DNA of 64,000 nt. Origin: Flavobacterium galactosidilyticum. Lineage in GTDB: Bacteria; Bacteroidota; Bacteroidia; Flavobacteriales; Flavobacteriaceae. The translations under genes and the position numbers were made by a program. Numbering within the stretch: the first letter of the stretch is position 1; each line of letters opens with the position of its first letter. Of this stretch, positions 36,413 to 44,310 are shown piece after piece. The DNA lies in NCBI RefSeq assembly GCF_020911945.1, contig NZ_CP087135.1:806001-870000 (forward strand), written 5' to 3'. The notes beneath the pieces are model-generated. The model saw only the letters and a program-made list of their open reading frames with translations, did no database searches and had not been told where the DNA came from.

Positions 36413-37666
36413 TTATCTTCCTGACAACCAACCTTCAGGGTTGTTATAGGTCGTATTTTGTAAAATTAAGAATTTAATAACCGTTTTTCCCGTCTCTCCA
36501 TTAGTTCTTACCGTACCAATGCTTTGCTTAATTCCTACTTTATCACCTTTACTCACACTTACAGAACTAAGGTTTTGATACACCGTAAAGTAATCTCCGT
36601 GTTGTATCATTACCGCTTTGTTTACTGGTGATAAAACGATAACACTAGTTACTTCACCACCAAAAACTGCTCTTGCTGTGGCACCTCGATCTGTAGTAAT
36701 CTCTACACCACTATTATGTACTGTAATCGTATTAAACAAAGGATGCGTTTGATTTCCATACCCTAAAGACACGTAACCTTTCTCCACTGGATAAGGTAAT
36801 CTTCCTCTATTGGCTCTAAAATTATCTGCAATAATTTTAGCTTCAGGAGTCAATTCAATTTTAGAAGATGATACAGCTGCTTTAGAAACTGGAGCACTAG
36901 GATTCGCTTTTGCTTTTTCTAACGCTGCTTTTCTATTGGCAGCAGCAATAGCTTCACGAATTAATTTATTAATCTGCCTGTCGATTGTTCTATATTCTTG
37001 TTGCTTCTTACCAATTTCCCTAGAGATTTTAGTTTTATCTTTCTTAAGAATATTAACCAATTTCTGTTGCTCTTGCTTTTCTTTTTCTAGTGATAGTCGT
37101 TCTTTTTCATTTTCAGCAATTAATTTTTGCTTAGCTGTTTTTTGGACGTCTAGTTTATTATTAAAAACAGTTAGCTTTTCCGACTTGGTTTTTATTTCCT
37201 CTCCTTGCATTTTTCTATAACCAGTATATTGCTTCATATACTGCGCTCTTTTATATGCTTGTAAAAAATTTTCTGATGATAATATAAACATAGCTCTACT
37301 TTCCTCGGACCTGCTTTTATATGATTTTAAAATCATTTTAGCATAATCTTCTTTTAGTTCAGCTAGCTCTTTTTTTAGTTTATTAATCTGCATTTGATTA
37401 ATATACATGTCATTACTAATCAATTTAGTTTGCTTTTCAGTAGTATTTATCAAATTTTCTTTTAGCTTTATTTTCGTGCTTTGAATAACCACTACGTTAA
37501 CAGCTGATTTTTCTTTGCTCTTTACACTTTGCAATAATTTTTCATTTTCTCGAATTTCTTTTTGAATTTGAGCTTTTCTTGCTTCTAATTTTTCTTGTTG
37601 AGAATCCTGACTCCACACTAATGAAGTCGTACATATAAAAATAAGGCTTAGGAGAAATTTTGGCAT
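36413..37666 (-). CDS. EnvC-like murein hydrolase activator (degenerate LytM domain)
   Basis: 417 residues: signal peptide ending LVWSQ, a long charged coiled coil (about 25-250), a low-complexity linker and a C-terminal M23/LytM domain (about 300-417). The zinc ligands of active M23 enzymes are missing: the H-x-G-x-D motif reads NSGVEI and the HxHF motif reads VIKFLI. So it probably activates an amidase rather than cutting peptidoglycan, like E. coli EnvC. The ATG at 37666 is chosen because the upstream TTG (37690) lies inside a -7 box. It follows the DUF4292 gene closely. Confidence 0.88.
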   Translation of the reverse strand: MPKFLLSLIFICTTSLVWSQDSQQEKLEARKAQIQKEIRENEKLLQSVKSKEKSAVNVVVIQSTKIKLKENLINTTEKQTKLISNDMYINQMQINKLKKELAELKEDYAKMILKSYKSRSEESRAMFILSSENFLQAYKRAQYMKQYTGYRKMQGEEIKTKSEKLTVFNNKLDVQKTAKQKLIAENEKERLSLEKEKQEQQKLVNILKKDKTKISREIGKKQQEYRTIDRQINKLIREAIAAANRKAALEKAKANPSAPVSKAAVSSSKIELTPEAKIIADNFRANRGRLPYPVEKGYVSLGYGNQTHPLFNTITVHNSGVEITTDRGATARAVFGGEVTSVIVLSPVNKAVMIQHGDYFTVYQNLSSVSVSKGDKVGIKQSIGTVRTNGETGKTVIKFLILQNTTYNNPEGWLSGR

Positions 37667-37687
37667 GTTGAAAAAATATTGTTTTTG

Positions 37688-37695
37688 CAAATTTA
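37688..37695 (-). promoter_or_regulatory. -7 box for the EnvC-like gene
   Basis: The minus strand reads TAAATTTG. It overlaps the last codon of the upstream DUF4292 gene, so the EnvC-like gene may have its own promoter within the operon. Confidence 0.45.
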
Positions 37696-38478
37696 CTTAA
37701 TTATAATTCTTTTGTACCCTTTTGGGACACTATAAGGAAAAGAAAGTTCTTCGTTGAAAGACACTGAGTTGTATTGTAGATTAATTTCAGTATTTCCTTT
37801 CTTCTGAAATGTATTAATAAGAACCGATGAAGGCAATGTAGCCTCGTTGTAAACCTTGCTGTCGGCGTAAGCAACTTTAATCATACGCTCTTCAGCAGTT
37901 TGTGTGATTTCTTGTTTTTGAACTAAAAATTTATCTGCATCTAAAAAGAATGATTTCTTTGTATTTTTATTCGACGCATCATCTAATCTATAGGTTTGAT
38001 CTAGCAGCGATTCTAAATATTTCCCTTTTGTCAAATCATCAATAGCTTGCCCTAATAACATATTTTGGATCTTATTGTAATCCAAGTCTGTTCCTAACCA
38101 TTGGCTTAAGCTAGTAAAATCACCTTCAAAATATTTTCCTCCCAACTTTTCATAATAACTCACAGATGTAGGCGTAATCAAGGCTTTAGCCATTGTTATT
38201 CCTAAGACGCGAATGCTTACTAATATTTGTTCATCTTTCTTGATTTTGATCTCTGCAGAAACATTCTGAGTCTGCTTATCATCAACATATCGCGCACTTG
38301 ACTTAATATATAATGTAGAAAATTGAGTTTTATTGTTGTAATAATTTTCTATTATTTTTTTGGCAGTCATATAATTAGCCTCTTTAACAGGTTCATTACT
38401 TGCCGCAACTGCTATAGCTTTTGTTTTACATGAAACAGTAAAAACCGTAAGTGCTACTAATAGTGCTATTTTTTTCAT
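37693..38478 (-). CDS. DUF4292 family lipoprotein
   Basis: 261 residues. The lipobox TVSC puts the lipid on Cys17. The body is mostly beta and resembles LolA/LolB-like lipoprotein carriers in outline (for example DEQILVSIRVLGITMAKALITP). It matches the Bacteroidota DUF4292 family. The start overlaps the stop of the TPR gene by one base and the EnvC-like gene follows. This TPR-DUF4292-EnvC order suggests a cell-envelope role. Confidence 0.85.
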   Translation of the reverse strand: MKKIALLVALTVFTVSCKTKAIAVAASNEPVKEANYMTAKKIIENYYNNKTQFSTLYIKSSARYVDDKQTQNVSAEIKIKKDEQILVSIRVLGITMAKALITPTSVSYYEKLGGKYFEGDFTSLSQWLGTDLDYNKIQNMLLGQAIDDLTKGKYLESLLDQTYRLDDASNKNTKKSFFLDADKFLVQKQEITQTAEERMIKVAYADSKVYNEATLPSSVLINTFQKKGNTEINLQYNSVSFNEELSFPYSVPKGYKRIIIK

Positions 38479-39827
38479 TATTTTTTTTCTTTTAATAATT
38501 GATTGGCTTTAGAGAAAAACAACTCTTTTTTCTTACTATCGCCTAAACCACTATAGGCTTCTCCTAATTGAATATTGAAATTTATTTCTAATTCCTTGTT
38601 CTCCACTACATAATCCATGCCCATTTCCAATAAATCTTTTGCTTTTTTAAATTCCTTTAACTGATTATAGGCCATACCAGCATAATAATAAAACTGTGGT
38701 TGAGTTGGGAAAGTTTCAACCATCACCACTGCTTTTTTTACTACAACATCAAATTGTTTATTTTCACTTAATGCTTGAAGCAAAAGGAAATTCGTTTGAA
38801 CAGATTCCTCAGACTTGTCACTTATTGATTTTTCGTAATATTTTATGGCTTTATCAAATTGCTTTTTAGAGTGGAAATATTTTCCTATTTCCACTCTAAC
38901 TTCAACTGATTTATCATTGTCAAAATAACCAACGGCTTTCTCCAAATCACTTGAATACTGCGGGTTTTTTTCTGAAAAAATCAGAAACTCATTTAAGATT
39001 CTATGTTTAATTTTAGAATCGATTTTGGAACTAGCTAAAACAGTATTCATAGCGCTTATCGCTTTCGGACCATTATTAGCATCTAAATAATTTTTGAATA
39101 AAGTAACTTGTGCCCACTCTGAATTTGGGATTGCTTTTTCTAACTTTTTGACGATATCAAAAGCTTTTACTTCTTCATTATTTTTAGAATACAAAAATAT
39201 CAAACTGATATAATTAGCCTCTTCGCTAGGATATTTTTCTATTAATGAAACTAAATTTTTAATCTCTACATTCTGAAATTTCCCATTTGACAGAATTTGG
39301 CTTTTAAACAATTCCCTTCTGTCTGATTTTCCGTAAGTATCATCAAGTTCCTGAATTAAAACCAATGCTTTTTCTAACTGTTTTGTAGCCATATAAAGCG
39401 ATGCCAAATCTTCTTTGTACTTATTATCAAATTCGATTAGTTTATTGATTACAGCAATTCCTTGATCGAAATTTTTAGTTTCGTACGTTACATCGTACAT
39501 TCCTACCCAGAACCATTTATTTTTTGGATCTATTTTGGCGGCATTTTCAAAATAATTATAGGCGTTTTTATAATCCTTTAATGCTAAATAGTTTTTCCCT
39601 AACTCGTAATTAACCGTTGCATTATTGGGCTTAAATTTATCAGCCTTATCCAAAGCGACTATCGCTTTATCATAATTCTCAATTCCTTTTTGAAGTAACG
39701 ATTCATAAAAAAACTCTTGAAATTGATCCGTATCCAACTTAATTTCCTCTGGCTCCGTTTGCGCCCAAAGCAAAGCCGAATTGCATTGCAAAACCAGAAA
39801 TAAAATCATGTAAAACGGTCTTTTCAT
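38478..39827 (-). CDS. Exported tetratricopeptide repeat protein
   Basis: 449 residues with a signal peptide (ending LLWAQ). It is built of TPR units, for example AIVALDKADKFKPNNATVNYELGKNYLALKDYKNAYNYFENAAKIDPKN split over residues 55-105, and further pairs to residue 440. TPR proteins act as scaffolds. Its stop overlaps the DUF4292 start, so they are translationally coupled. The nucleotidyltransferase upstream is 42 bases away and probably in the same operon. Confidence 0.88.
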   Translation of the reverse strand: MKRPFYMILFLVLQCNSALLWAQTEPEEIKLDTDQFQEFFYESLLQKGIENYDKAIVALDKADKFKPNNATVNYELGKNYLALKDYKNAYNYFENAAKIDPKNKWFWVGMYDVTYETKNFDQGIAVINKLIEFDNKYKEDLASLYMATKQLEKALVLIQELDDTYGKSDRRELFKSQILSNGKFQNVEIKNLVSLIEKYPSEEANYISLIFLYSKNNEEVKAFDIVKKLEKAIPNSEWAQVTLFKNYLDANNGPKAISAMNTVLASSKIDSKIKHRILNEFLIFSEKNPQYSSDLEKAVGYFDNDKSVEVRVEIGKYFHSKKQFDKAIKYYEKSISDKSEESVQTNFLLLQALSENKQFDVVVKKAVVMVETFPTQPQFYYYAGMAYNQLKEFKKAKDLLEMGMDYVVENKELEINFNIQLGEAYSGLGDSKKKELFFSKANQLLKEKK

Positions 39828-39869
39828 AATTCTTTTTTTCTCCTGTAATTTTTGGAGAGTGAGTGTAAA

Positions 39870-40880
39870 TTACTCTAAAACAGAATAATCTCCAATACTT
39901 ATATTTGTAAAATCACCATCGAAACTTGCATGATTACCAATCATAGCATTGTCTAAATTCGCATTTTTAATATGAGAATGTGTTTGTACTAAACTATTTT
40001 TAATAGTACTATTTTGTATATGACAACCATCTCCTAAAGAAACGTTTGGTCCAACAGTTGCGTTAATCAAAATCACATCTTTGCCAATATAACACGGCGG
40101 AATAATAGTTGAATTTTCGATTTTTACGTCGTGATCTACTAAATATTCTCCGTCATTGTGCAAGAATCCTAACATTCTAGAATTAGTGTCTACGGTTACA
40201 TCTTTGTTACCACAATCCATCCACTCCGATACTTTTCCAGGAACAAATTTCATTCCTTTAGCCATCATTTGTTTGATACCGTCATTAATTTGGTATTCTC
40301 CACCGTGGATAATATTGTTGTCTAAGACTATTTGCAATTCGTTTTTTAGAACAGTAATGTCTTTGAAATAATAAATTCCTATTACAGCAAGATCAGATAC
40401 AAATTCCTTTGGTTTTTCTACTAGTTCTACTATTTCATTCGCTTCATTCAGTTTTACTACACCAAAAGCTTCTGGTTGATCGACTTGTTTTACCCAAATC
40501 ACACTATCAGCATCTTTATCTAAATCAAAATCTGCACGAATTAATGTATCAGCATAAGCAATAACCGCTGGTCCGCTTAAAGAATCTTTGGCACACATAA
40601 TCGCATGACCAGTTCCTAAGGCTTCGTTTTGGTAATAAATTGTTCCTTTAGCACCTAATTTAGTGGCAATTGCAATTAATTCTTGCTCCACTTTTTTACC
40701 AAAACTTTCGTGAATAATAAAAGCTACTTCCTCGATATCTTGTTGTAAAACACCAGCAATATCTTCAACCAAACGGTGAACAATAGGTTTTCCAGCAATA
40801 GGAATTAACGGTTTAGGAATAGTTAATGTGTGTGGACGAAGGCGTGATCCACGGCCCGCCATAGGTACGATTATTTTCAT
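39870..40880 (-). CDS. Sugar-phosphate nucleotidyltransferase with left-handed beta-helix tail
   Basis: 336 residues. The N-terminal nucleotidyltransferase domain has the signature IIVPMAGRGSRLRPHT...PKPLIPIAGKP. A C-terminal hexapeptide-repeat part (about 245-336; IIPPCYIGKDVILINATVGPN) follows. Family members join NTP to a sugar 1-phosphate. An ATG at 40880 gives the standard MKIIVPMAGRG start; an in-frame TTG 27 bases upstream is rejected. It is part of the cluster with TPR, DUF4292 and EnvC-like genes. The sugar is not determinable. Confidence 0.9.
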   Translation of the reverse strand: MKIIVPMAGRGSRLRPHTLTIPKPLIPIAGKPIVHRLVEDIAGVLQQDIEEVAFIIHESFGKKVEQELIAIATKLGAKGTIYYQNEALGTGHAIMCAKDSLSGPAVIAYADTLIRADFDLDKDADSVIWVKQVDQPEAFGVVKLNEANEIVELVEKPKEFVSDLAVIGIYYFKDITVLKNELQIVLDNNIIHGGEYQINDGIKQMMAKGMKFVPGKVSEWMDCGNKDVTVDTNSRMLGFLHNDGEYLVDHDVKIENSTIIPPCYIGKDVILINATVGPNVSLGDGCHIQNSTIKNSLVQTHSHIKNANLDNAMIGNHASFDGDFTNISIGDYSVLE

Positions 40881-40890
40881 ATTATTTTTT

Positions 40891-40980
40891 TTAACCGCAA
40901 ACTTCACGAAGGTTTTTCGTAAAGTTTACGAAGATTTTTATTGTTTTTTAGCCACAGATTGAACTGATTTCCGCAGATTT
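40891..40980. repeat. CCGCAAA / CCACAGATT intergenic repeats
   Basis: The segment 40891-40938 reads AACCGCAAACTTCACGAAGG and then TCGTAAAGTTTACGAAG, two imperfect copies of a (C/G)nAAAnTTnACGAAG unit. 40949-40980 reads AGCCACAGATTGAACTGATT then CCGCAGATTT. Both are forms of repeats common between flavobacterial genes. They lie between dut and the nucleotidyltransferase. Confidence 0.55.
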
Positions 40981-41067
40981 TTATATGGTTTAATTAAAAA
41001 TTTTACTGAATATAATCGTGTTAAGAACAACTATTTTGCAACTAGCCGCAAAACTTTCTACTGAACA

Positions 41068-41502
41068 CTACTTCACTCCCGTGCTTCCAAAACCACCTTC
41101 TCCTCTGGAAGTTTCTGTTAGTTCTTGCACTTCGATCCAGTCTGCACGTTCGTGTTTAGCGATGATCATTTGTGCGATGCGCTCTCCGTTTTGAATTACG
41201 AAATCATCATTTGATAAATTTACTAAAATCACTCCAATTTCCCCACGATAATCAGCATCAATCGTTCCAGGTGCGTTTAATACTGTAATTCCGTTTTTAG
41301 CAGCAAGACCACTTCTAGGGCGCACTTGCGCTTCGTAGCCTATAGGCAAAGCGATGAAAAGACCTGTTTTTATAATAGCTCTCCCTAGCGGTTTTAGCGT
41401 TATTGATTCGGTTATATTAGCTCTTAAGTCCATTCCTGCTGAAGCTATAGTTTCATAGTTTGGTAAGGCGTGACCTGATTTGTTTATAATATTTATTGTC
41501 AT
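41068..41502 (-). CDS. dut: dUTP diphosphatase
   Basis: 144 residues, a complete trimeric dUTPase. All five motifs are visible: [39 protein letters not shown] with the catalytic Asp and the uracil-binding turn, [10 protein letters not shown], and the mobile C-terminal [10 protein letters not shown]. It hydrolyses dUTP to dUMP, keeping uracil out of DNA and feeding dTMP synthesis. It is cytosolic, downstream of the flippase gene with an intervening repeat element. Confidence 0.97.
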   Translation of the reverse strand: MTINIINKSGHALPNYETIASAGMDLRANITESITLKPLGRAIIKTGLFIALPIGYEAQVRPRSGLAAKNGITVLNAPGTIDADYRGEIGVILVNLSNDDFVIQNGERIAQMIIAKHERADWIEVQELTETSRGEGGFGSTGVK

Positions 41503-41561
41503 TTTATCTTGTTTTATAGAACGAAGAACACGTTTCTAAATTAGTATTTCTTTTATTACTG

Positions 41562-41711
41562 AGCTCTAGCCGCGATGGAAGTGGAAAGCCTTTTTTTATA
41601 AAATTGTATTTTTTCTTGTACAAAAAGAGCGATTGGAAGAAGCTCCTTTTTGTGCTTAGAAAAAAACGATTTAGGAAAAAGCTTGAAACGTACAGCGCGA
41701 TTAGCTCCTAG
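41562..41711. repeat. Structured intergenic element, copy A
   Basis: Begins GAGCTCTAGCCGCGATGGAA and ends ACAGCGCGATTAGCTCCT, so the ends are complementary (GAGCT and CGCG). An inner hairpin pairs GTACAAAAAGAGC with AGCTCCTTTTTGTGC. GATGGAAGTGG and ACAGCGC also occur in the copy at 55362-55470. Confidence 0.6.
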
Positions 41712-41721
41712 AAAATAACAT

Positions 41722-43188
41722 TTAATTTGGTTTTCGTTTTAAAATATTAGTTAATAATTCTTTTTCGTTGTGGTATATAAAATACATGAATAGCAGTAAT
41801 AGCGGGATTCCGACGAAATAATTTTCTCGAAAACCATAAAATGAAATCGCAGAAAATCCGATGGAGACCAACAAATAAACGGAGATTTTATTGATGTCGT
41901 ACGGAATAGGGTAATACTTATTTCCGAAATAATAAGAAATCCCCATCATGCTTCCGTAGGCCGCAATTGTGGCAATTGCTGACCCGTAATAGCTCATAGT
42001 AGGGATTAATAAGTAGTTAAGCACTAATGTTATCATTGCTCCCACAATTGATATATAAGCGCCATAATGTGTTTTGTCGATCAGTTTGTACCAAACTGAA
42101 AGGTTAGTATAAATTCCCAGAAAGAAATTTGCTAGAATGATAAGTGGCACCACTTTCATTGCTTCCCAATAAGAAGAATTTTGAATCATTATAATTTTTA
42201 GAATATCAGCAAAAACAATTACTGACAGTAAAATAAACGAACCAAAAATCACAAAATACTTGGTAATAGTAGCATACGTTTGAGGTGCATTTTCATTTGA
42301 AGCATGGCTAAAAAAGAAAGGTTCTATTCCTAAAGTGTAAGCCATACGATATAAAACCATGAATAAACCCAGTTTGTAACAGGCGGAATATACACCTACT
42401 TCTGATACGGCGATATTTGAAGGTAATAAGTAACCTAGTAGGATTTTGTCGAATTGTTCGTTAATGGCAAATGCTATTCCGGCTACCATAATAGGCATTC
42501 CGTATTTCATCATTTGTTTCCACAATTTATAATCAAACTGCCATTTTAGTTTGAAATAAGTAGGCGAAAGCACTAAGAATGTCAGCAAACTAGCAACAAT
42601 AAGAGAAACGAAAATATATCCTATTTGGAAATTCTCGATATAAAAAGTACTTAAGAAATGTTCTGGATTTGATTTTGCAATTGCTGGTAACGAAATCAAA
42701 AAGAAAATATTTAGAAATAAATTGACTGCTACGTTTCCAATTTTTACAATTGCATATCGTATGGGTTGCTGATTGACTCTTAGCTTAGAAAACGGAACAA
42801 TTACCAACGCATCGAGTACTAATATCCAAATTGTATAAGTGATAAATTGCCCATCGATTCCAGACCACTTGGTTATTGTGTTTTGAGATAGTAGTGAAAT
42901 TACCAAAAAGATGAAGGAAGTCCAAAAAATAGAAATCGAAGTGGTTTCCACAACGGCACTTTTATTTGTTTCCTTATTATAAAATCTAAAAAAGGCAGTT
43001 TCCATTCCGTATGCTAGAATAACATTAAAAAATATCATGCCGGCAAAAATGATAGAAATTTTTCCGTATTCCTCTTTTGGAAGTAAATCTGTGTACAATG
43101 GAACCAATAAAAAACTGAACATCCTCGGAATCACTGTCGCCAATCCGTAAATAGCCGTTTGTTTAAAAAGGTTTTTATATAATCCCAA
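41722..43188 (-). CDS. Oligosaccharide flippase family membrane protein (Wzx/MATE-like)
   Basis: About 488 residues with some 14 membrane helices, of the polysaccharide-exporter/MurJ-like superfamily (LFKQTAIYGLATVIPRMFSF at the start). It would flip a lipid-linked glycan across the inner membrane. An ATG at 43239 is possible, but a TATTTTTG box at 43225-43218 lies downstream of it. The TTG at 43188 gives LGLYKNLFKQTAIYG, the usual start of the family. Downstream are dut and the nucleotidyltransferase, fitting an envelope-glycan role. Confidence 0.85.
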   Translation of the reverse strand: MGLYKNLFKQTAIYGLATVIPRMFSFLLVPLYTDLLPKEEYGKISIIFAGMIFFNVILAYGMETAFFRFYNKETNKSAVVETTSISIFWTSFIFLVISLLSQNTITKWSGIDGQFITYTIWILVLDALVIVPFSKLRVNQQPIRYAIVKIGNVAVNLFLNIFFLISLPAIAKSNPEHFLSTFYIENFQIGYIFVSLIVASLLTFLVLSPTYFKLKWQFDYKLWKQMMKYGMPIMVAGIAFAINEQFDKILLGYLLPSNIAVSEVGVYSACYKLGLFMVLYRMAYTLGIEPFFFSHASNENAPQTYATITKYFVIFGSFILLSVIVFADILKIIMIQNSSYWEAMKVVPLIILANFFLGIYTNLSVWYKLIDKTHYGAYISIVGAMITLVLNYLLIPTMSYYGSAIATIAAYGSMMGISYYFGNKYYPIPYDINKISVYLLVSIGFSAISFYGFRENYFVGIPLLLLFMYFIYHNEKELLTNILKRKPN

Positions 43189-43217
43189 AGTGGTTGTGTG
43201 TATTAAAATTAAAGGAA

Positions 43218-43225
43218 CAAAAATA
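43218..43225 (-). promoter_or_regulatory. -7 box for the flippase
   Basis: The minus strand reads TATTTTTG. It lies 30 bases before the TTG at 43188 and within the longer possible reading frame. The -33 is unclear. Confidence 0.4.
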
Positions 43226-43299
43226 ACCAAATCTTTCATTTAATCATCTGAAGTGATTGATTGTTTTGAAAGAGCAAAAGCGATTCAGTTTTGAAAACA

Positions 43300-43761
43300 C
43301 TATTTAGTTCTTTTTTCTGTGATGTTTGTGATTTTGAAGAACTGTGTTTTGTTGTTATTCTTAAATTCTACCACCGCTTCATTACTTTTTAATTCGAATT
43401 TAGATTTTTCAATAATAGGAGCTTTATTGCCATATTCCTTAGCAGAATTTGAATCTAAAATAAAATCGTGCTTTTTGTTTCTATCTTTAAAGTGAGCAAC
43501 AAAAGCGCTTGTAGTGATTTCAACAACTGCAGCCGACTGTTTTTGAAAATATATTTTCTCTAACTTTATAGTAGGTGCGAGTGGTTTTTTGAATTCGATA
43601 TAAAAGTGTATTCCATCCTCTTTATTTGACAACTCTATTTTTTGGTAGAAAACAGAATGTATTTCCTGCGGAAATTCTGATTGCAATTCTTGTTTCATAG
43701 CACAAAAAGTAAGGCTGATTGAGATAGTAAATAAGGAAATTATTGTTGCAAATTTTTTCAT
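43300..43761 (-). CDS. Small putative lipoprotein, unknown function
   Basis: 153 residues. A signal peptide ends in SLTFC, a loose lipobox with Cys20. The remainder is beta-rich with many Lys and Phe and has no motif I recognise. It lies between the GNAT gene (11 bases upstream) and the flippase, so it is probably co-transcribed with the former. Confidence 0.75.
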   Translation of the reverse strand: MKKFATIISLFTISISLTFCAMKQELQSEFPQEIHSVFYQKIELSNKEDGIHFYIEFKKPLAPTIKLEKIYFQKQSAAVVEITTSAFVAHFKDRNKKHDFILDSNSAKEYGNKAPIIEKSKFELKSNEAVVEFKNNNKTQFFKITNITEKRTK

Positions 43762-43772
43762 TGGTACTAAAT

Positions 43773-44216
43773 TTAACTTAACCCGTCTGGATCTAAAATC
43801 TTTAAAAAATGAAACCCTTTAGGCGCATATCCTTGATTGTAATAAAAACGGTGTGCTGCAAAATTACCGGTAAACGCGTCTAATACGATCATTGTACAAC
43901 CGGTTTCTTTTGCTTTAGCATCAATATAATCCGTCATCATCTTGCCAACTCCTTTTTTGCGGTGATCGGGATGCACTATAAAATTGTCTATCTCTAAATA
44001 CTTACCCGACCAGAGTTTTGTTCCTGACCACAATCCTGAAACTCCTATACAAATACCATGCTCAAAAACCGCAATTTGTTTGTAATTATGCGGTATCATT
44101 TCAGTAAGATAGGAATCGTATTTCTCTAAAGTAAATTTGGTGTACAAATGCTGCATAACTTCAAACTGATCCAGCATTTCTTGTTTAGTAGAGAGTTCTT
44201 CTATTTGTAGTTTCAT
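43773..44216 (-). CDS. GNAT family N-acetyltransferase
   Basis: 147 residues. Acetyl-CoA binding motif A reads VHPDHRKKGVGKMMTDYI (R-x-x-G-x-G), followed by ALDAFTGNFAAHRFYYNQGY-like text typical of the family's C-terminal half. Substrate unknown. The ATG at 44216 is used; a longer frame from 44252 would start inside the terminator of the upstream gene. Confidence 0.88.
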   Translation of the reverse strand: MKLQIEELSTKQEMLDQFEVMQHLYTKFTLEKYDSYLTEMIPHNYKQIAVFEHGICIGVSGLWSGTKLWSGKYLEIDNFIVHPDHRKKGVGKMMTDYIDAKAKETGCTMIVLDAFTGNFAAHRFYYNQGYAPKGFHFLKILDPDGLS

Positions 44217-44250
44217 TCTTTTTGCTAACTTTAATCTTGTAAAGTTAAAC

Positions 44251-44293
44251 AAAAAAAAGCCATCTCAAATTTTGTGTTGAGACGGCTTTTTTT
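44251..44293. terminator. Terminator after the GHL10 gene
   Basis: AAAAAAAGCC-A-TCTCAA pairs with TTGAGA-C-GGCTTTTTTT around an 8-base loop, directly downstream of the minus-strand glycosyl hydrolase gene. Confidence 0.85.
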
Positions 44294-44310
44294 GGTAAAA
44301 TATATTTTAT

